Source: Actinomycetota bacterium (lineage in GTDB: Bacteria; Actinomycetota; Actinomycetes; Streptosporangiales; Streptosporangiaceae). From it: a DNA stretch of 58,679 nt. Below, in pieces: positions 8,625 through 18,700 of this stretch. The stretch covers positions 1-58,679 of the forward strand of contig DAHVAR010000158.1 in NCBI GenBank assembly GCA_027314515.1, given 5' to 3'. Below the pieces are notes generated by a model that ran no database searches, was not told the DNA's origin, and saw only the letters and a program-made list of their open reading frames with translations. Positions within the stretch are counted from its first letter, which is position 1. Each line of letters begins with the position of its first letter. Made by a program: the position numbers and the translations under genes.

Positions 8625-10826
8625 ATGGCCGTCAGCGCTGACCCGCTCCGGCTGGTGGTCGGTGACAAGGCGGCCAAGCGGCTGGCCTCGGTCCTCGGCC
8701 TGCACACGGTCGGCGACCTGCTCGGTTACTACCCGCGCCGGTACGACAAGCGCGGCGAGCTGACGGACCTGCTCGGGCTGCGGGATGGCGATCACGTGAC
8801 GGTCCAGGCGGAGGTGGCCTCGACGTCGGTCCGGAAGATGCAGAGCCGGCCAGGCTCGACGATCTTCGAGGCGGTCGTGACCGATGGCCGCGGGAAGCTG
8901 ACGCTGACGTTCTTCGGCCGCGGCCGGCAAGCGTACCGTGAGCGCGAACTGAGTCCGGGCGTCCGTGGCCTGTTCGCCGGCCAGGTGTCTAGCTTCCGCG
9001 GTAAGCGCCAGCTCACCCACCCGGACTACGAACTACTCGGCGCGAGCAGTCCGGGCGTGCGTGCCGAGGAGTACGCCAGCGAACTGATCCCGGTCTACCG
9101 GGCCAGTGCGCAGCTACCGTCCTGGAAGATCGCGCATGCGGTCCGCGTCGTGCTCGACGTGCTCGACGTGCCCGCCGACCCGTTGCCGGCCGACCTGCGC
9201 GGCCGGCTGGGCCTGTGCGGATATGCCGACGCCCTGCGCGGCATCCACCGGCCGGTCGACCTGGCAGACATGGCCAGAGCGCGGCAGCGGCTGAAGTGGG
9301 ACGAGGCATTCACGCTGCAGGTACTGCTGGCCCAGCGGCGGCTTGCCGCCATCAGCTACAGCGCCATCCCCCGGCCCCTGGCGGACGGCGGGCTGCTGGC
9401 CGAATTCGACCGCATGCTCCCGTTCACGCTGACCGCCGGGCAGCGTCAGGCCGGCCAGGTCATCGCCGCCGACCTGGCGCTCGACCACCCGATGCACCGC
9501 CTGCTGCAGGGTGAGGTCGGCTCCGGCAAGACGATCATCGCGGTGCGGGCAATGCTGCAGGTGGTCGACGCGGCCGGCCAGGCGGTCCTGCTGGCGCCCA
9601 CCGAGGTGCTCGCGCAGCAGCACTTCCGCTCGATCTCCAGCCTGCTCGGACCGCTTGCCATGGCCGGCCAGCTCGGCGGTGCCGAGCACGCGACCAGGCT
9701 GACGCTGATCACCGGCTCGCTCGGGGCGGCGGCCCGACGGCGGGCGCTGCTCGAGGCTGCCTCCGGTGAGGCGGGGATCGTCATCGGCACGCACGCGCTG
9801 CTGGAGGACCGGGTTCAGTTCGCTGATCTCGGCCTTGTCGTCATCGACGAGCAGCATCGCTTCGGGGTAGAGCAACGCGACGTGCTGCGGGACAAGGCCG
9901 GCGACGGCAGGCCGCACATGCTGGTGATGACCGCGACGCCGATCCCCCGGACAGTCGCCATGACGGTGTTCGGTGACCTGGACGTGTCCACGCTGACCGA
10001 GTTGCCGGCTGGCCGGTCGCCCATCAGCACGCACGTCGTGCCGGTTGCCGAGCGACCGCACTACCTGGCCAGGACGTGGGAGCGGATCCGCGAGGAGATC
10101 GGCCGGGGACGCCAGGCCTATGTGGTCTGCCCGCGAATCGGCGGCGACGAAGCCAGCCTGGCCGCAGCCAGCGAGGATGCGCTCTTCGACGAGCCAGGGC
10201 TCCGGCCAGCGCGGCCGCCCGTCGCGGTACTCGAGCTGGCCGCAGAGCTCGCAGCCGGCCCGCTGGCCGGACTACGGCTGGCGATCTTGCATGGCCGGCT
10301 GCCAGCGGAGGAGAAGGACAAGGTGATGCTGGCGTTCGCCGACGGGCTGGTGGACGTGCTGATCACCACCACCGTGATCGAGGTCGGCGTGGACGTGCCC
10401 AACGCCGTTGTCATGGTGATCATGGACGCGGAGCGTTTCGGCGTCTCGCAGCTGCACCAGCTCCGCGGCCGGGTCGGCCGGGGCGCTGATCCGGGCCTGT
10501 GCTTGCTGGTTACCGAGATGCCCGAAGCCGCGCCAGCGCGCGAGCGGCTCGACGCGGTCGCCAGCACGGTGGATGGCTTCGCGCTGTCCCGGATTGACCT
10601 CGAGCAGCGCCGGGAAGGCGACGTGCTCGGCACCGCGCAGGCCGGCCGCAGGTCCAGCCTGAAACTCCTGCGGCTGCTCCGTGACGAGGACCTGATCGGC
10701 CAGGCGCGCGAGGAAGCGGTCAAGCTCGTCGACGCCGATCCGGCGCTGGCCGGCCAGCCCGCCTTGGCCGAAGCCGTGCGCGGACTGGTTGACGCCGAGC
10801 AAACCACGTTCCTGGAAAAAGCATGA
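8625..10826 (+). CDS. recG: ATP-dependent DNA helicase RecG
   Basis: Branch-migrating helicase that remodels stalled replication forks and Holliday junctions. The 733-residue protein has an N-terminal wedge/OB domain (about residues 50-160). The helicase core has Walker A GEVGSGKT (296-303), the DEQH box (408-411), TATPIPRT, and C-terminal motifs ITTTVIEVGVDVPNA and QLRGRVGRG. The C-terminal RecG domain follows. Length is normal. The ATG at 8625 lacks a clear ribosome site. It starts a plus-strand run recG-rsmD-coaD. Confidence 0.96.
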   Translation: MAVSADPLRLVVGDKAAKRLASVLGLHTVGDLLGYYPRRYDKRGELTDLLGLRDGDHVTVQAEVASTSVRKMQSRPGSTIFEAVVTDGRGKLTLTFFGRGRQAYRERELSPGVRGLFAGQVSSFRGKRQLTHPDYELLGASSPGVRAEEYASELIPVYRASAQLPSWKIAHAVRVVLDVLDVPADPLPADLRGRLGLCGYADALRGIHRPVDLADMARARQRLKWDEAFTLQVLLAQRRLAAISYSAIPRPLADGGLLAEFDRMLPFTLTAGQRQAGQVIAADLALDHPMHRLLQGEVGSGKTIIAVRAMLQVVDAAGQAVLLAPTEVLAQQHFRSISSLLGPLAMAGQLGGAEHATRLTLITGSLGAAARRRALLEAASGEAGIVIGTHALLEDRVQFADLGLVVIDEQHRFGVEQRDVLRDKAGDGRPHMLVMTATPIPRTVAMTVFGDLDVSTLTELPAGRSPISTHVVPVAERPHYLARTWERIREEIGRGRQAYVVCPRIGGDEASLAAASEDALFDEPGLRPARPPVAVLELAAELAAGPLAGLRLAILHGRLPAEEKDKVMLAFADGLVDVLITTTVIEVGVDVPNAVVMVIMDAERFGVSQLHQLRGRVGRGADPGLCLLVTEMPEAAPARERLDAVASTVDGFALSRIDLEQRREGDVLGTAQAGRRSSLKLLRLLRDEDLIGQAREEAVKLVDADPALAGQPALAEAVRGLVDAEQTTFLEKA

Positions 10827-10863
10827 TCAGTCCACGATGCGTCGTCAGGCGGTCGGCGGGGCC

Positions 10864-11487
10864 GTGACCAGGATCATTGCCGGCCTAGCCGGCGGCCGCC
10901 GGCTCACGACATCAGCGGGCCGCAGCACCAGGCCGACCAGCGACCGGACCAGGGAAGGGCTGTTCGCGACCGTGACCGCAATCCGCGGCGAGCTGGCCGG
11001 CGCGGCCGTGCTGGACCTGTACGCGGGCTCCGGCGCGGTCGGGCTCGAGGCGCTGTCCCGCGGCGCCAGTGACGTGCTGCTGGTCGAGTCAGACGTCCGG
11101 GCTGCCCGCGTGATCAGCAAGAACATCGCGGCGGTCGGGCTGCCGGGCGCCCGGCTCGCGACCGGCAAGGTGGATCGCGTGCTGGACCGCGGACCGGAGA
11201 ACGGCACGCCGCCGCGAGGCTTCGTCTTCGCCGACCCGCCCTACGCGATGACCGGCGACGAGCTGACCCGGATGCTGGCGGTACTGGCTGGCCGGGGCTG
11301 GCTGGCGCCCGGCGCGCTGGTCGTGCTAGAGCGGGCAACGAGATCTGAACCGCCAGCCTGGCCGCCAGGGTACGAAACTGACCGATCCCGCAGATACGGT
11401 GAGGCGACACTCTGGTACGGTCTCGCCGCAGATGCGCAACCTGCTGCAACATCCCGACGGGAGAGTGAACCCGAGTGCGGCGAGTAG
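10864..11487 (+). CDS. rsmD: 16S rRNA (guanine(966)-N(2))-methyltransferase
   Basis: Methylates G966 of 16S rRNA with S-adenosylmethionine. The 207-residue protein has motif I VLDLYAGSGAVGLEALSRGA and the catalytic FADPPY motif. GTG at 10864 gives the usual family start (V/M-TRIIAG). An in-frame ATG at 10837 would add nine residues and cannot be excluded. It follows recG by 37 bases and its last 13 bases overlap the start of coaD, so translation of the two is probably coupled, an arrangement common in bacteria. Confidence 0.92.
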   Translation: MTRIIAGLAGGRRLTTSAGRSTRPTSDRTREGLFATVTAIRGELAGAAVLDLYAGSGAVGLEALSRGASDVLLVESDVRAARVISKNIAAVGLPGARLATGKVDRVLDRGPENGTPPRGFVFADPPYAMTGDELTRMLAVLAGRGWLAPGALVVLERATRSEPPAWPPGYETDRSRRYGEATLWYGLAADAQPAATSRRESEPECGE

Positions 11488-11954
11488 TCTGCCCAGGCTC
11501 TTTCGACCCGGTGACCAACGGGCACCTCGACATCATTTCCCGCGCCGCGCAGCTCTATGACGAGGTGGTAGTCGCCGTTGCGCAGAATCCGAGCAAGACA
11601 ACGCTGTTCACGGTGGCCGAGCGGGTCGAGCTCATCAGGGAGACGACCAAGCGGTACGACAACGTACGCGTCGACCGGTTCGAGGGCCTTACTGTCGATT
11701 TCTGCCGCGATAACGACATCTCCGCCATCATCAAGGGCCTGCGGGCGGTGAGCGACTTCGACTACGAGATGCAGATGGCACAGATGAACTACAACCAGGC
11801 AGGCGTCGAGACCCTGTTCATGACCACGAACCCGCTGTACGCGTTCCTGTCGTCCAGCCTGGTGAAGGATTTCGCTAAGTTCGGCGGGGATGTGAGCGGG
11901 CTGGTCCCGGCGAATGTGCTTGAACGGCTGAACAGCCGCCTCGCCGAGCGCTGA
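11475..11954 (+). CDS. coaD: Phosphopantetheine adenylyltransferase
   Basis: Transfers AMP from ATP to 4'-phosphopantetheine, the penultimate step of coenzyme A synthesis. The 159-residue protein has the nucleotidyltransferase signature GSFDPVTNGH near the N-terminus, IKGLRAVSDFDYEMQMAQMN in the middle and the ATP-binding LSSSLVKDFA loop. All are intact. The GTG start lies inside the end of rsmD. Downstream, 112 bases separate it from yceD. Confidence 0.96.
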   Translation: MRRVVCPGSFDPVTNGHLDIISRAAQLYDEVVVAVAQNPSKTTLFTVAERVELIRETTKRYDNVRVDRFEGLTVDFCRDNDISAIIKGLRAVSDFDYEMQMAQMNYNQAGVETLFMTTNPLYAFLSSSLVKDFAKFGGDVSGLVPANVLERLNSRLAER

Positions 11955-12066
11955 CGAGTCGCTCGGATCGCCTGCCAAGTTGGGCCTGCCGGGGGCTGGC
12001 CGGGTACCATTGACGGATACCTTGTCACTACTCAATTTGCCATGCCGCCAAGCACACCAGACAGCC

Positions 12067-12753
12067 ATGCCACATTCTTCGACCAAGCACTCCAGGGGCC
12101 CGGACCTCCGCAACCCGCTGGTCTTCGACACCAGGGATCTCGCGCCCGGTGCGGCCCGCGCGCTGACGCGCACCGCTCCCGCGCCCGAGCACATGGGCGT
12201 GGAGCTGGCCAGGGTACCGGCGGGGGCTGACCTCGGCCTCGAGGTCCAGCTGGAAGGCGTCACCGAGGGCGTCCTGGTAACGGCGACGGTGACCGCGCCG
12301 CTCGAGTGCGAGTGCGCGCGCTGCCTCGAGGCGTTCAGATCGGAAATAAAGGTACGGTTTCAGGAGTTGTTCGTGCTCGCCGCCGACGCCGGGCGGGCCG
12401 AGGACGCGGAGGCGGACGACAGTTACCTGCTGGACAACAGCGGGCTGCTCGACCTTGAGCCGGCCGTGCGCGACGCGATCGTGCTCGAGCTTCCGCTCTC
12501 GCCACGGTGCGAGGAAGGCTGCCAGGGCCTGTGCGTCGAGTGCGGTGTCCGGCTGGCCGATGCCGAGCCGGGTCACGGGCACGATCAGCGCGACACGCCA
12601 TGGGCGGCACTGAGGGACTTTCGGGCGGACGAGCCGGATGGCGGGCAACTGGCCAGCGGTCCGGCCGGCCAGGGAATACCGGACGGGAAGGCCGGACCGG
12701 AGATGACGAGATACCGGACGGATGCCGTGCCGGATCAGCTGAAGGAGCAGTGA
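12067..12753 (+). CDS. YceD/DUF177 family protein
   Basis: A 228-residue protein of the YceD (DUF177) family, which is almost always directly upstream of rpmF and is linked in the literature to 23S rRNA accumulation. Two cysteine pairs are visible: CARC, and C-x3-C-x3-C-x2-C in the stretch reading [13 protein letters not shown]. They suggest metal binding. After the conserved ALRDF end there is an extra tail of about 45 residues, rich in Gly and Asp. The frame is open 29 codons further upstream; ATG at 12067 was chosen because homology begins soon after it. Confidence 0.85.
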   Translation: MPHSSTKHSRGPDLRNPLVFDTRDLAPGAARALTRTAPAPEHMGVELARVPAGADLGLEVQLEGVTEGVLVTATVTAPLECECARCLEAFRSEIKVRFQELFVLAADAGRAEDAEADDSYLLDNSGLLDLEPAVRDAIVLELPLSPRCEEGCQGLCVECGVRLADAEPGHGHDQRDTPWAALRDFRADEPDGGQLASGPAGQGIPDGKAGPEMTRYRTDAVPDQLKEQ

Positions 12754-12754
12754 C

Positions 12755-12931
12755 GTGGCAGTACCCAAGCGCAAGATGTCCCGCAGCAACACCAGGTCGC
12801 GGCGGGCGCAGTGGAAGACGACGGCGCCGCAGCTGATGGCCTGCCCGAACTGCCGCGAGCCAAAGCTTCCGCACACCGCCTGCCCGACCTGCGGCACCTA
12901 CAACAGGCGCCAGGTGACGACACCTTCCTGA
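12755..12931 (+). CDS. rpmF: Large ribosomal subunit protein bL32
   Basis: A 58-residue protein beginning [20 protein letters not shown], the family hallmark. A zinc ribbon follows with CPNC at residues 30-33 and CPTC at 43-46. The GTG start at 12755 is one base after the yceD stop, with GAAGGAG seven bases upstream. It ends with TGA at 12929-12931. It is a component of the 50S subunit and probably translationally coupled to yceD. Confidence 0.96.
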   Translation: MAVPKRKMSRSNTRSRRAQWKTTAPQLMACPNCREPKLPHTACPTCGTYNRRQVTTPS

Positions 12932-12981
12932 CGGGCAGTTACGGCGCGGGCGCGAGTGCTGGCAAGCGCCGCCGACACGAG

Positions 12982-13011
12982 GCGCTGCGGGAAGGAGCGC
13001 TGCGGGAAGGG
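12982..13011 (+). repeat. Tandem 15-bp duplication carrying the ribosome site of rnc
   Basis: Two adjacent copies of GCGCTGCGGGAAGG(A/G) stand just before the GTG start of rnc at 13020. Each contains a GGGAAGG purine core. Only the second copy is at usable distance from the start. Confidence 0.75.
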
Positions 13012-13019
13012 ACGGGCCG

Positions 13020-13859
13020 GTGACAAACTCACCTGCTGACAAGGGGGCTGTGACTGACCAGCCGCCCGGTCCGGCTGGCCAGAACGATGACCTGCTCCGG
13101 GCGCTGCAGGTGCCGATCGGAGCCGAGTTGCTGGAGCGGGCGCTCATGCACCGGTCATTCGCCTACGAGAATGGCGGGCTGCCTACCAACGAGCGGCTTG
13201 AGTTCCTCGGCGACTCGGTGCTCGGGCTGATCGTGACCGATACGCTCTTCCGCTCCTACCCGGACCTGCCCGAGGGCCAGCTCGCCAAGCTGCGTGCCGC
13301 GGTGGTCAACATGCGCGCGCTGGCCGGCGTTGCCCGCGGCCTGAACCTGGGCGCCTATGTGCGGCTCGGCAAGGGGGAGGAGGGCACGGGAGGCCGGGAC
13401 AAGTCCTCGATCCTGGCCGACACCCTCGAGGCCGTGATAGGCGCCGTTTACCTGGACAGTGGCCTAGTCGGCGCGGACCAGCTCGTCCATCGCTTGTTTG
13501 ACCCGGTCATCGCGCGGTCAGCACGCCTCGGTGCGGGACTGGACTGGAAAACCTCGCTGCAGGAGCTGACGGCGGCCGAGATCCTCGGGGTTCCCGAGTA
13601 CCACGTCGAGGAAAGCGGGCCGGATCACCAGAAGTCCTTCCGGGCGTTTGTCCGCATTGGTGCGAAAACGTACGGCGAGGGCGAGGGCCGGTCGAAGAAA
13701 GAAGCCGAGCAGCAAGCGGCTGAGGCAGCCTGGAATGCCATCAGCGAAGGTGCGGCGGCTTCCTCCGGAGACGGCCGGGCTGCCGCGGGCAATCACGGCG
13801 GGAACGCGGGATCAGCCGGCCAGGCCGGTAAGCCGGGCCAGTCGCAGCGGAGCCAGTGA
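13020..13859 (+). CDS. rnc: Ribonuclease III
   Basis: Cleaves double-stranded RNA, including rRNA precursors. The 279-residue protein has the signature [13 protein letters not shown] (catalytic Glu and Asp) around residue 60, the second acidic site [13 protein letters not shown], and a C-terminal double-stranded RNA-binding domain (WKTSLQEL to [14 protein letters not shown]). The last 40 residues are a Gly/Ala/Ser tail without conservation. In actinomycetes RNase III also affects antibiotic regulation. The stop codon is directly followed by the mutM start, so the two are coupled. Confidence 0.96.
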   Translation: MTNSPADKGAVTDQPPGPAGQNDDLLRALQVPIGAELLERALMHRSFAYENGGLPTNERLEFLGDSVLGLIVTDTLFRSYPDLPEGQLAKLRAAVVNMRALAGVARGLNLGAYVRLGKGEEGTGGRDKSSILADTLEAVIGAVYLDSGLVGADQLVHRLFDPVIARSARLGAGLDWKTSLQELTAAEILGVPEYHVEESGPDHQKSFRAFVRIGAKTYGEGEGRSKKEAEQQAAEAAWNAISEGAAASSGDGRAAAGNHGGNAGSAGQAGKPGQSQRSQ

Positions 13860-14711
13860 GTGCCAGAACTGCCCGAGGTCGAGGTCGTCAGGCGCGGGCT
13901 CGAACAGTTTGTGGTCGGCCGGCGGATCAAGTCCGTGCAGGTCCTGCATCCGCGGGCGGTCCGGCGGCACGAGGGTGGCGCAGCGGATTTCGCGGCGCGG
14001 CTGTCCGGCCGGACTATTGATGGCGCCCGCCGGCGGGGCAAGTACCTGTGGCTGCCGGTTGGTGACGACGCGCTGGTCGCCCATCTCGGAATGAGCGGCC
14101 AACTCCTGGTCGGGCCGCCGGACGCGGAGTTGTCGCCGCACGTCCGGATCCGGTTCGAGTTCGACGATGGCGGCCCTGACTTGCGCTTCACCGACCAGCG
14201 CACGTTCGGCCACCTGCTGGTGTCGGCGGACGGCGCGCAGTTGCCGTCGGTCATCGCGCATATCGCGCCCGACCCGCTGGAAGACGCCTTCGACCTGAAG
14301 CGGCTGACGGCCAGGATGCGCGCCAGGCGGACCGGAGTCAAGCGCGCCCTGCTCGACCAGTCGCTGGTCAGCGGTATCGGCAACATCTACGCCGACGAGG
14401 CGCTGTGGCGGGTCAAGCTGCACTGGGCGCGCGCAACCGATCGGCTGCGCCCTGGCACGATCGCTGACCTGATGACGGCCGTTGCCGACGTCTTTACCGA
14501 AGCGCTGAAAGACGGCGGCACCAGCTTCGACAGCCTGTACGTCGACGTGAACGGGGAAAGCGGGTACTTCGGCCGGTCACTGAACGTCTACGGCCGGGCC
14601 GGGGAACCGTGCCTGCGCTGCGGCGCGCTGATCCGGCGCGACCCGTTCATGACTCGCTCGTCGTACAGTTGCCCGGTCTGCCAGCCGAGGCCGCGGAGCG
14701 GCCGATGGTGA
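13860..14711 (+). CDS. mutM: Formamidopyrimidine-DNA glycosylase
   Basis: Removes oxidised purines such as 8-oxoguanine and cuts the strand by beta,delta-elimination. The 283-residue protein begins (f)M-PELPEVE, giving the catalytic Pro2 and Glu3 after Met removal. The lysine in RGKYLWL and the helix-two-turn-helix around [13 protein letters not shown] are present. The C-terminal zinc finger is complete (CLRC and CPVC). GTG at 13860 directly follows the rnc stop. Its end overlaps acyP by seven bases. Confidence 0.96.
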   Translation: MPELPEVEVVRRGLEQFVVGRRIKSVQVLHPRAVRRHEGGAADFAARLSGRTIDGARRRGKYLWLPVGDDALVAHLGMSGQLLVGPPDAELSPHVRIRFEFDDGGPDLRFTDQRTFGHLLVSADGAQLPSVIAHIAPDPLEDAFDLKRLTARMRARRTGVKRALLDQSLVSGIGNIYADEALWRVKLHWARATDRLRPGTIADLMTAVADVFTEALKDGGTSFDSLYVDVNGESGYFGRSLNVYGRAGEPCLRCGALIRRDPFMTRSSYSCPVCQPRPRSGRW

Positions 14712-15061
14712 CCTGGGAGGCCAACGTGCGCCTCACCGCCTGGGTCGAGGGCAGGCTACAGGGCGTCGGCTTCCGCTGGTGGGTGCGCTCGCGGGCGCTG
14801 GAACTCGGACTAGCTGGCTTTGCCGAGAACCTGGCGGACGGCAGGGTGAAGGTAGTCGCCGAGGGCGCCAGCGGTCGGTGCCGGGAACTGCTTGCCCTGC
14901 TGACGGAAGGCAGCGACGGGGGCGAGGGCAGCATCGGTCGCGACGGTGCGGGCGGCGGCCTTCCGTGGCCGGGCCTATCCCGCCGGCCGGGCCGCGTGAC
15001 GCGCGTAGCTCACCGGTGGGCCGACGCAGCGGGGAACATGTCGGGTTTCGCCGAGAGATGA
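14705..15061 (+). CDS. acyP: Acylphosphatase
   Basis: Small hydrolase of carboxyl-phosphate bonds. The catalytic Arg is in [12 protein letters not shown] and the catalytic Asn in [11 protein letters not shown]. The product is 118 residues instead of about 93. The extra length is a Gly/Asp/Ser-rich insert (about residues 75-95) in the loop before the last strand, which reads [15 protein letters not shown] at 14705 overlaps the mutM stop; a start a few codons later is possible. The physiological substrate of bacterial AcyP is not settled. Confidence 0.88.
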   Translation: MVTWEANVRLTAWVEGRLQGVGFRWWVRSRALELGLAGFAENLADGRVKVVAEGASGRCRELLALLTEGSDGGEGSIGRDGAGGGLPWPGLSRRPGRVTRVAHRWADAAGNMSGFAER

Positions 15062-15248
15062 TCACGTGCCGGCTGACCGTGCGATCGCAGCATTAGCCCT
15101 GTGACCTGCGGTAGCGCCAAACTTGACCGATCGCACTTGACGGTGGGACCATGGGAGTGTTAACCAGCGCGCAGTTATGCCCGATGCCTGCTGTCCGGCA
15201 TCTGCGTGTTTGCCCACTCTGGTCACTCAGTGTGGAGGACCTTACACA

Positions 15249-15437
15249 ATGGCAAAGGCTCTACTCGGCCACGTCGGCGGTCCGGATCCGCGCATGGTCT
15301 CAGAGGTGCGCCGGTTGCAGCAACGAGTACGTGACCTGGAGGCTGAGCTTGCTCGGCTTCAGGACGAGAACGATGTGCTAGTTGCCTCTGTCGGCCACGA
15401 CCTGCTGATCCCGGTTCGCGAGCCTGCGCTTACCTGA
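15249..15437 (+). CDS. Small conserved actinobacterial coiled-coil protein
   Basis: A 62-residue protein starting MAKALLGHVGGPDPRMVSEV, followed by one amphipathic heptad helix (RRLQQRVRDLEAELARLQDEN), predicted to be a coiled coil. I recognise the N-terminal pattern as a conserved small actinobacterial protein of unknown function found near smc. ATG at 15249 has GGAGG ten bases upstream. It has its own upstream region of about 190 bases and its own hairpin terminator, so it is probably a single-gene unit. Confidence 0.75.
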   Translation: MAKALLGHVGGPDPRMVSEVRRLQQRVRDLEAELARLQDENDVLVASVGHDLLIPVREPALT

Positions 15438-15465
15438 CGGAGCGCAAGGGGCCAAAACCGACGGT

Positions 15466-15491
15466 GAGGGACGCTTGCAGAAGCGTCCCTC
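15466..15491 (+). terminator. Hairpin terminator after the small coiled-coil gene
   Basis: Perfect 11-bp stem GAGGGACGCTT / AAGCGTCCCTC with a GCAG loop, 28 bases after the stop codon. It separates the small gene from smc. Confidence 0.8.
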
Positions 15492-15702
15492 TTCGGCTGT
15501 CCGGAGGGTTTTAACCGCGACGGCAGTACGGGAGTCGCCGAAGAGGCGGCTCGGTTACCCGCCGAGCCGGCGCAGACTGGATTCTGTCGAGCGGCTGAAT
15601 GCGCAAGGTCCGTGGCTGCCTCGGGGTAGTGTGCCAACGATGATGGCCGCCCGGCGTACCGGTTCAGGCCGACGCGGCCAGAGGCTGGGGAGGAGTCGGC
15701 AG

Positions 15703-18700
15703 GTGTACCTGAAGACCCTGACCCTGCGCGGATTCAAGTCGTTTGCGTCCGCTACCTCGATGCGGTTTGAGCCTGGCATCACCTGCATCGTCGGGCCGAA
15801 CGGCTCGGGCAAGTCAAACGTGGTCGACGCCTTCTCCTGGGTCATGGGCGAGCAGGGCGTCAAGCCGTTGCGCGGCGGCAAGATGGAGGACGTTGTCTTC
15901 GCGGGCACCGCGGGTCGCCCGGCGCTCGGCCGCGCCGAGGTGGCGCTGACGATCGACAACAGCGACGGCGCCTTGCCGATCGAGTACTCGGAAGTGACGA
16001 TCAGCCGGCTGCTCTTCAGGTCGGGCCAGAGCGAGTATGCGATCAATGGTGATCAGTGCCGGCTGCTGGATATCGCCGAGTTGCTGTCTGATACCGGTCT
16101 CGGCCGGGAGATGCACGTCATCGTCGGTCAGGGGCAGCTCGACGAGGTGCTGAACGCTGGCCCCGACGCGCGCCGGGCGCTGATCGAGGAAGCGGCCGGC
16201 GTGCTGAAGCACCGGCGCCGCAAGGAGAAGGCGGTCCGCAAGCTCGACGCGATGCAGGCGAACCTGACCCGGCTCGTGGACCTGACCGGCGAGCTTGGCC
16301 GTCGGCTTAAGCCGCTTGGCCGGCAGGCCGAGATAGCTCGCAGGGCAGCCGCGATCCAGGCTGACCTGCGCGACGCAAGGCTCCGGTTGCTTGCCGATGA
16401 CTACACCACGCTGGCCGCTGAGCTGGTGCAGGACCAGAACGACGAGGCGGCAGCCATCCAGCTGCGGGTCACCCTGGAGACCGCGCTCGCCGGCGCCAGG
16501 GAAGCCGAAGCCGCGCTGGAGGTGGCTGAGCAGCAGCACGCGCCACGACTGGCTGCGGCGCAGGATGCGTTCTTCGCGCTCTCCGGCCTTGCCGAGCGGA
16601 TGCGCGGCGTGGTGAACCTCGCCTCGGAACGGCACCGGAATCTGTCCGCGCCAGAACCGCAGCGAGCCGGGCGCGACCCGGATGAGCTCGAGTCTGAAGC
16701 CGCGAAGCTGCGCGCGCAGGAGCGGGAACTGGCAGCACGACTGTCCGCTGCACGTGAGCAGCTGGCCAGCGCGGTAGCGGACCGGACGAAGGCCGAGAAT
16801 GCGCTCGCTGAGAACGAGCGCCGGCTGGCGGCAGACGCCAAGGCCGCCGCTGCACGGGCCGACCTGCTGGCCCAGCTGCGTAGCCAGGCCGGAGCCGCGG
16901 CCAGCCGGGCCGCAGCGGCACAGGACGAGGCCGGGCGGCTGGCCGAGGCCATCCGACAGGCGACGGCAAGGGCTGAGCAGGCGCAGGCCGAGTACGCCGC
17001 GCTGCAGGACCTGGTGGCTGGCCGGGAGGAGGGCCGCGCCGACCTGATGGCCGGGCACGAGCGCGCGGCGGCGGCAGTGAAGGCCGTGTCAGCCACGGTG
17101 GGCCAGCTGCGGGCGGCCGAGCATGCCGCGAGCGACCAGCGCGCGGCGCTGCGTGCCAGGGCAGAGGCGCTGACCGAGGCAGTCATCACCGGTGCTGATG
17201 CGTCCGGCGTGCTGCTTGCCAAGCCGGGCGGGTTCAGCGGGGTGCTGGGGCCGCTTGCTCAGCTGCTGACTGTCGCTGACGGCGCACAGGAAGCCATTGC
17301 CGCCGCCCTCGGGGCCGCGGCGGGCTCGGTGGTCGTGGCTGGCCTGGACGCTGCCGTGGCGATCATGAACGCGTTGCGGAGCCAGGACGCCGGGCGTGCC
17401 GGGCTGGTGATCGCGTCCGGGGACCGGCAGGAACAGCATCGGCCAACGCAGCCAGCAGATGCCAGTGCCGTGGCGTCGCAGAGCGGCGTCGGCGGCGTCT
17501 GCGCTGCCGTCGATCTAGTCAGCGCGCCGGCCGAGCTCTCCGCCGCGATCGCCGGGCTGCTCGGCAATGTGGTGGTCGTGTCCAGCCTGGCCGACGGCGT
17601 GCGGGTGCTGCGGGCCAACCCGCGCCTGCGGGTGGTCACCAGCGATGGCGATCTGCTGGGCGCGCACTGGGCGCGTGGCGGGTCTGCAGGCGGGCGGAGC
17701 CTGCTCAGCCTGAAAGCGGCCGCCGGAGAGGCTGGCTCGCTGCTGCGCGAGGCCGAGGCAAGTTGCCAGCGGGCCGAGCGGCAGCTCGAGGCCGGGCTGG
17801 AGGAGGAGGAGCAGGCCCGGCAGGCGCTAGCCGAGGCAAGTGCGAGGCTGCAGCAGGCAGATGCCGCCGCAGCGGAGACCTCAGGCAAGCTGGGCACGCT
17901 GGCGGGCCGGGCCAGAGCGGCCCGAGACGAGGTAGGCCGCCTGACCGCGGCCATCGCGCAGGCGGAGAAGTCACGCCAGCAGAGCCTCGCGCAGGAAGCC
18001 GACGCGCAGGCGCGGCTGGCCGAGCAGGAAGCGCGGCAGCCCGAGAATCGCCGCGACGGGGCTGGCGAGGCGGACAGGGCCGGTGCGGCCGGGGCCGCAT
18101 CGGGTGACGCAGGCGCCCGGCCTGTCAGCCGCCAGTTGCTCGCTGATGCCGCGGTCGCCGCGCGTGCCGCGGAGATGGAAGCCAGGCTCGAGGTCCGCAC
18201 TGTCGAGGAACGGCAGCGAGCGATCTCTGGTCGCGCTGACTCGCTCGCGGCGGCCGCGGCGGGCGAGCGTCAGGCTGTCGCCCGTGCGCTGGCCCGGGCG
18301 GAGCGGCGGGCGGCGGGGGCGCTGGTTGCCAGCGCCGTGGCCGAGGGCGCCAGGACCGCGCTTGCCGGCATCCAGCAGTCAAGCGCGGCGGCCGACGCCG
18401 ACCGCCAGCAGGCCGAGGAAGCGCACAAGGGCCGGGACGTCGAGCTCAAGGCCGTCCGGGCGCGGATCAGGGACGCATCCGATGAGCTAGAGAAGGTCGT
18501 CAGCAGCGCGCACGGCACGCAGATCGCCCGCACTACCAGGCAGCTGCAGCTTGACCAGATCGCGGCGCGGGCTCTCGAGGAGTTCGCCGTCGGCGCTGAG
18601 GTGCTGGTTGCCGAGTATGGCCCGCAGGTCATGGTTCCGGGCGCGGCGGAGGGCAAGCTCCCCGCGGCCTACGACCGCGAGGTTCAGGAGCGGCGCGCTC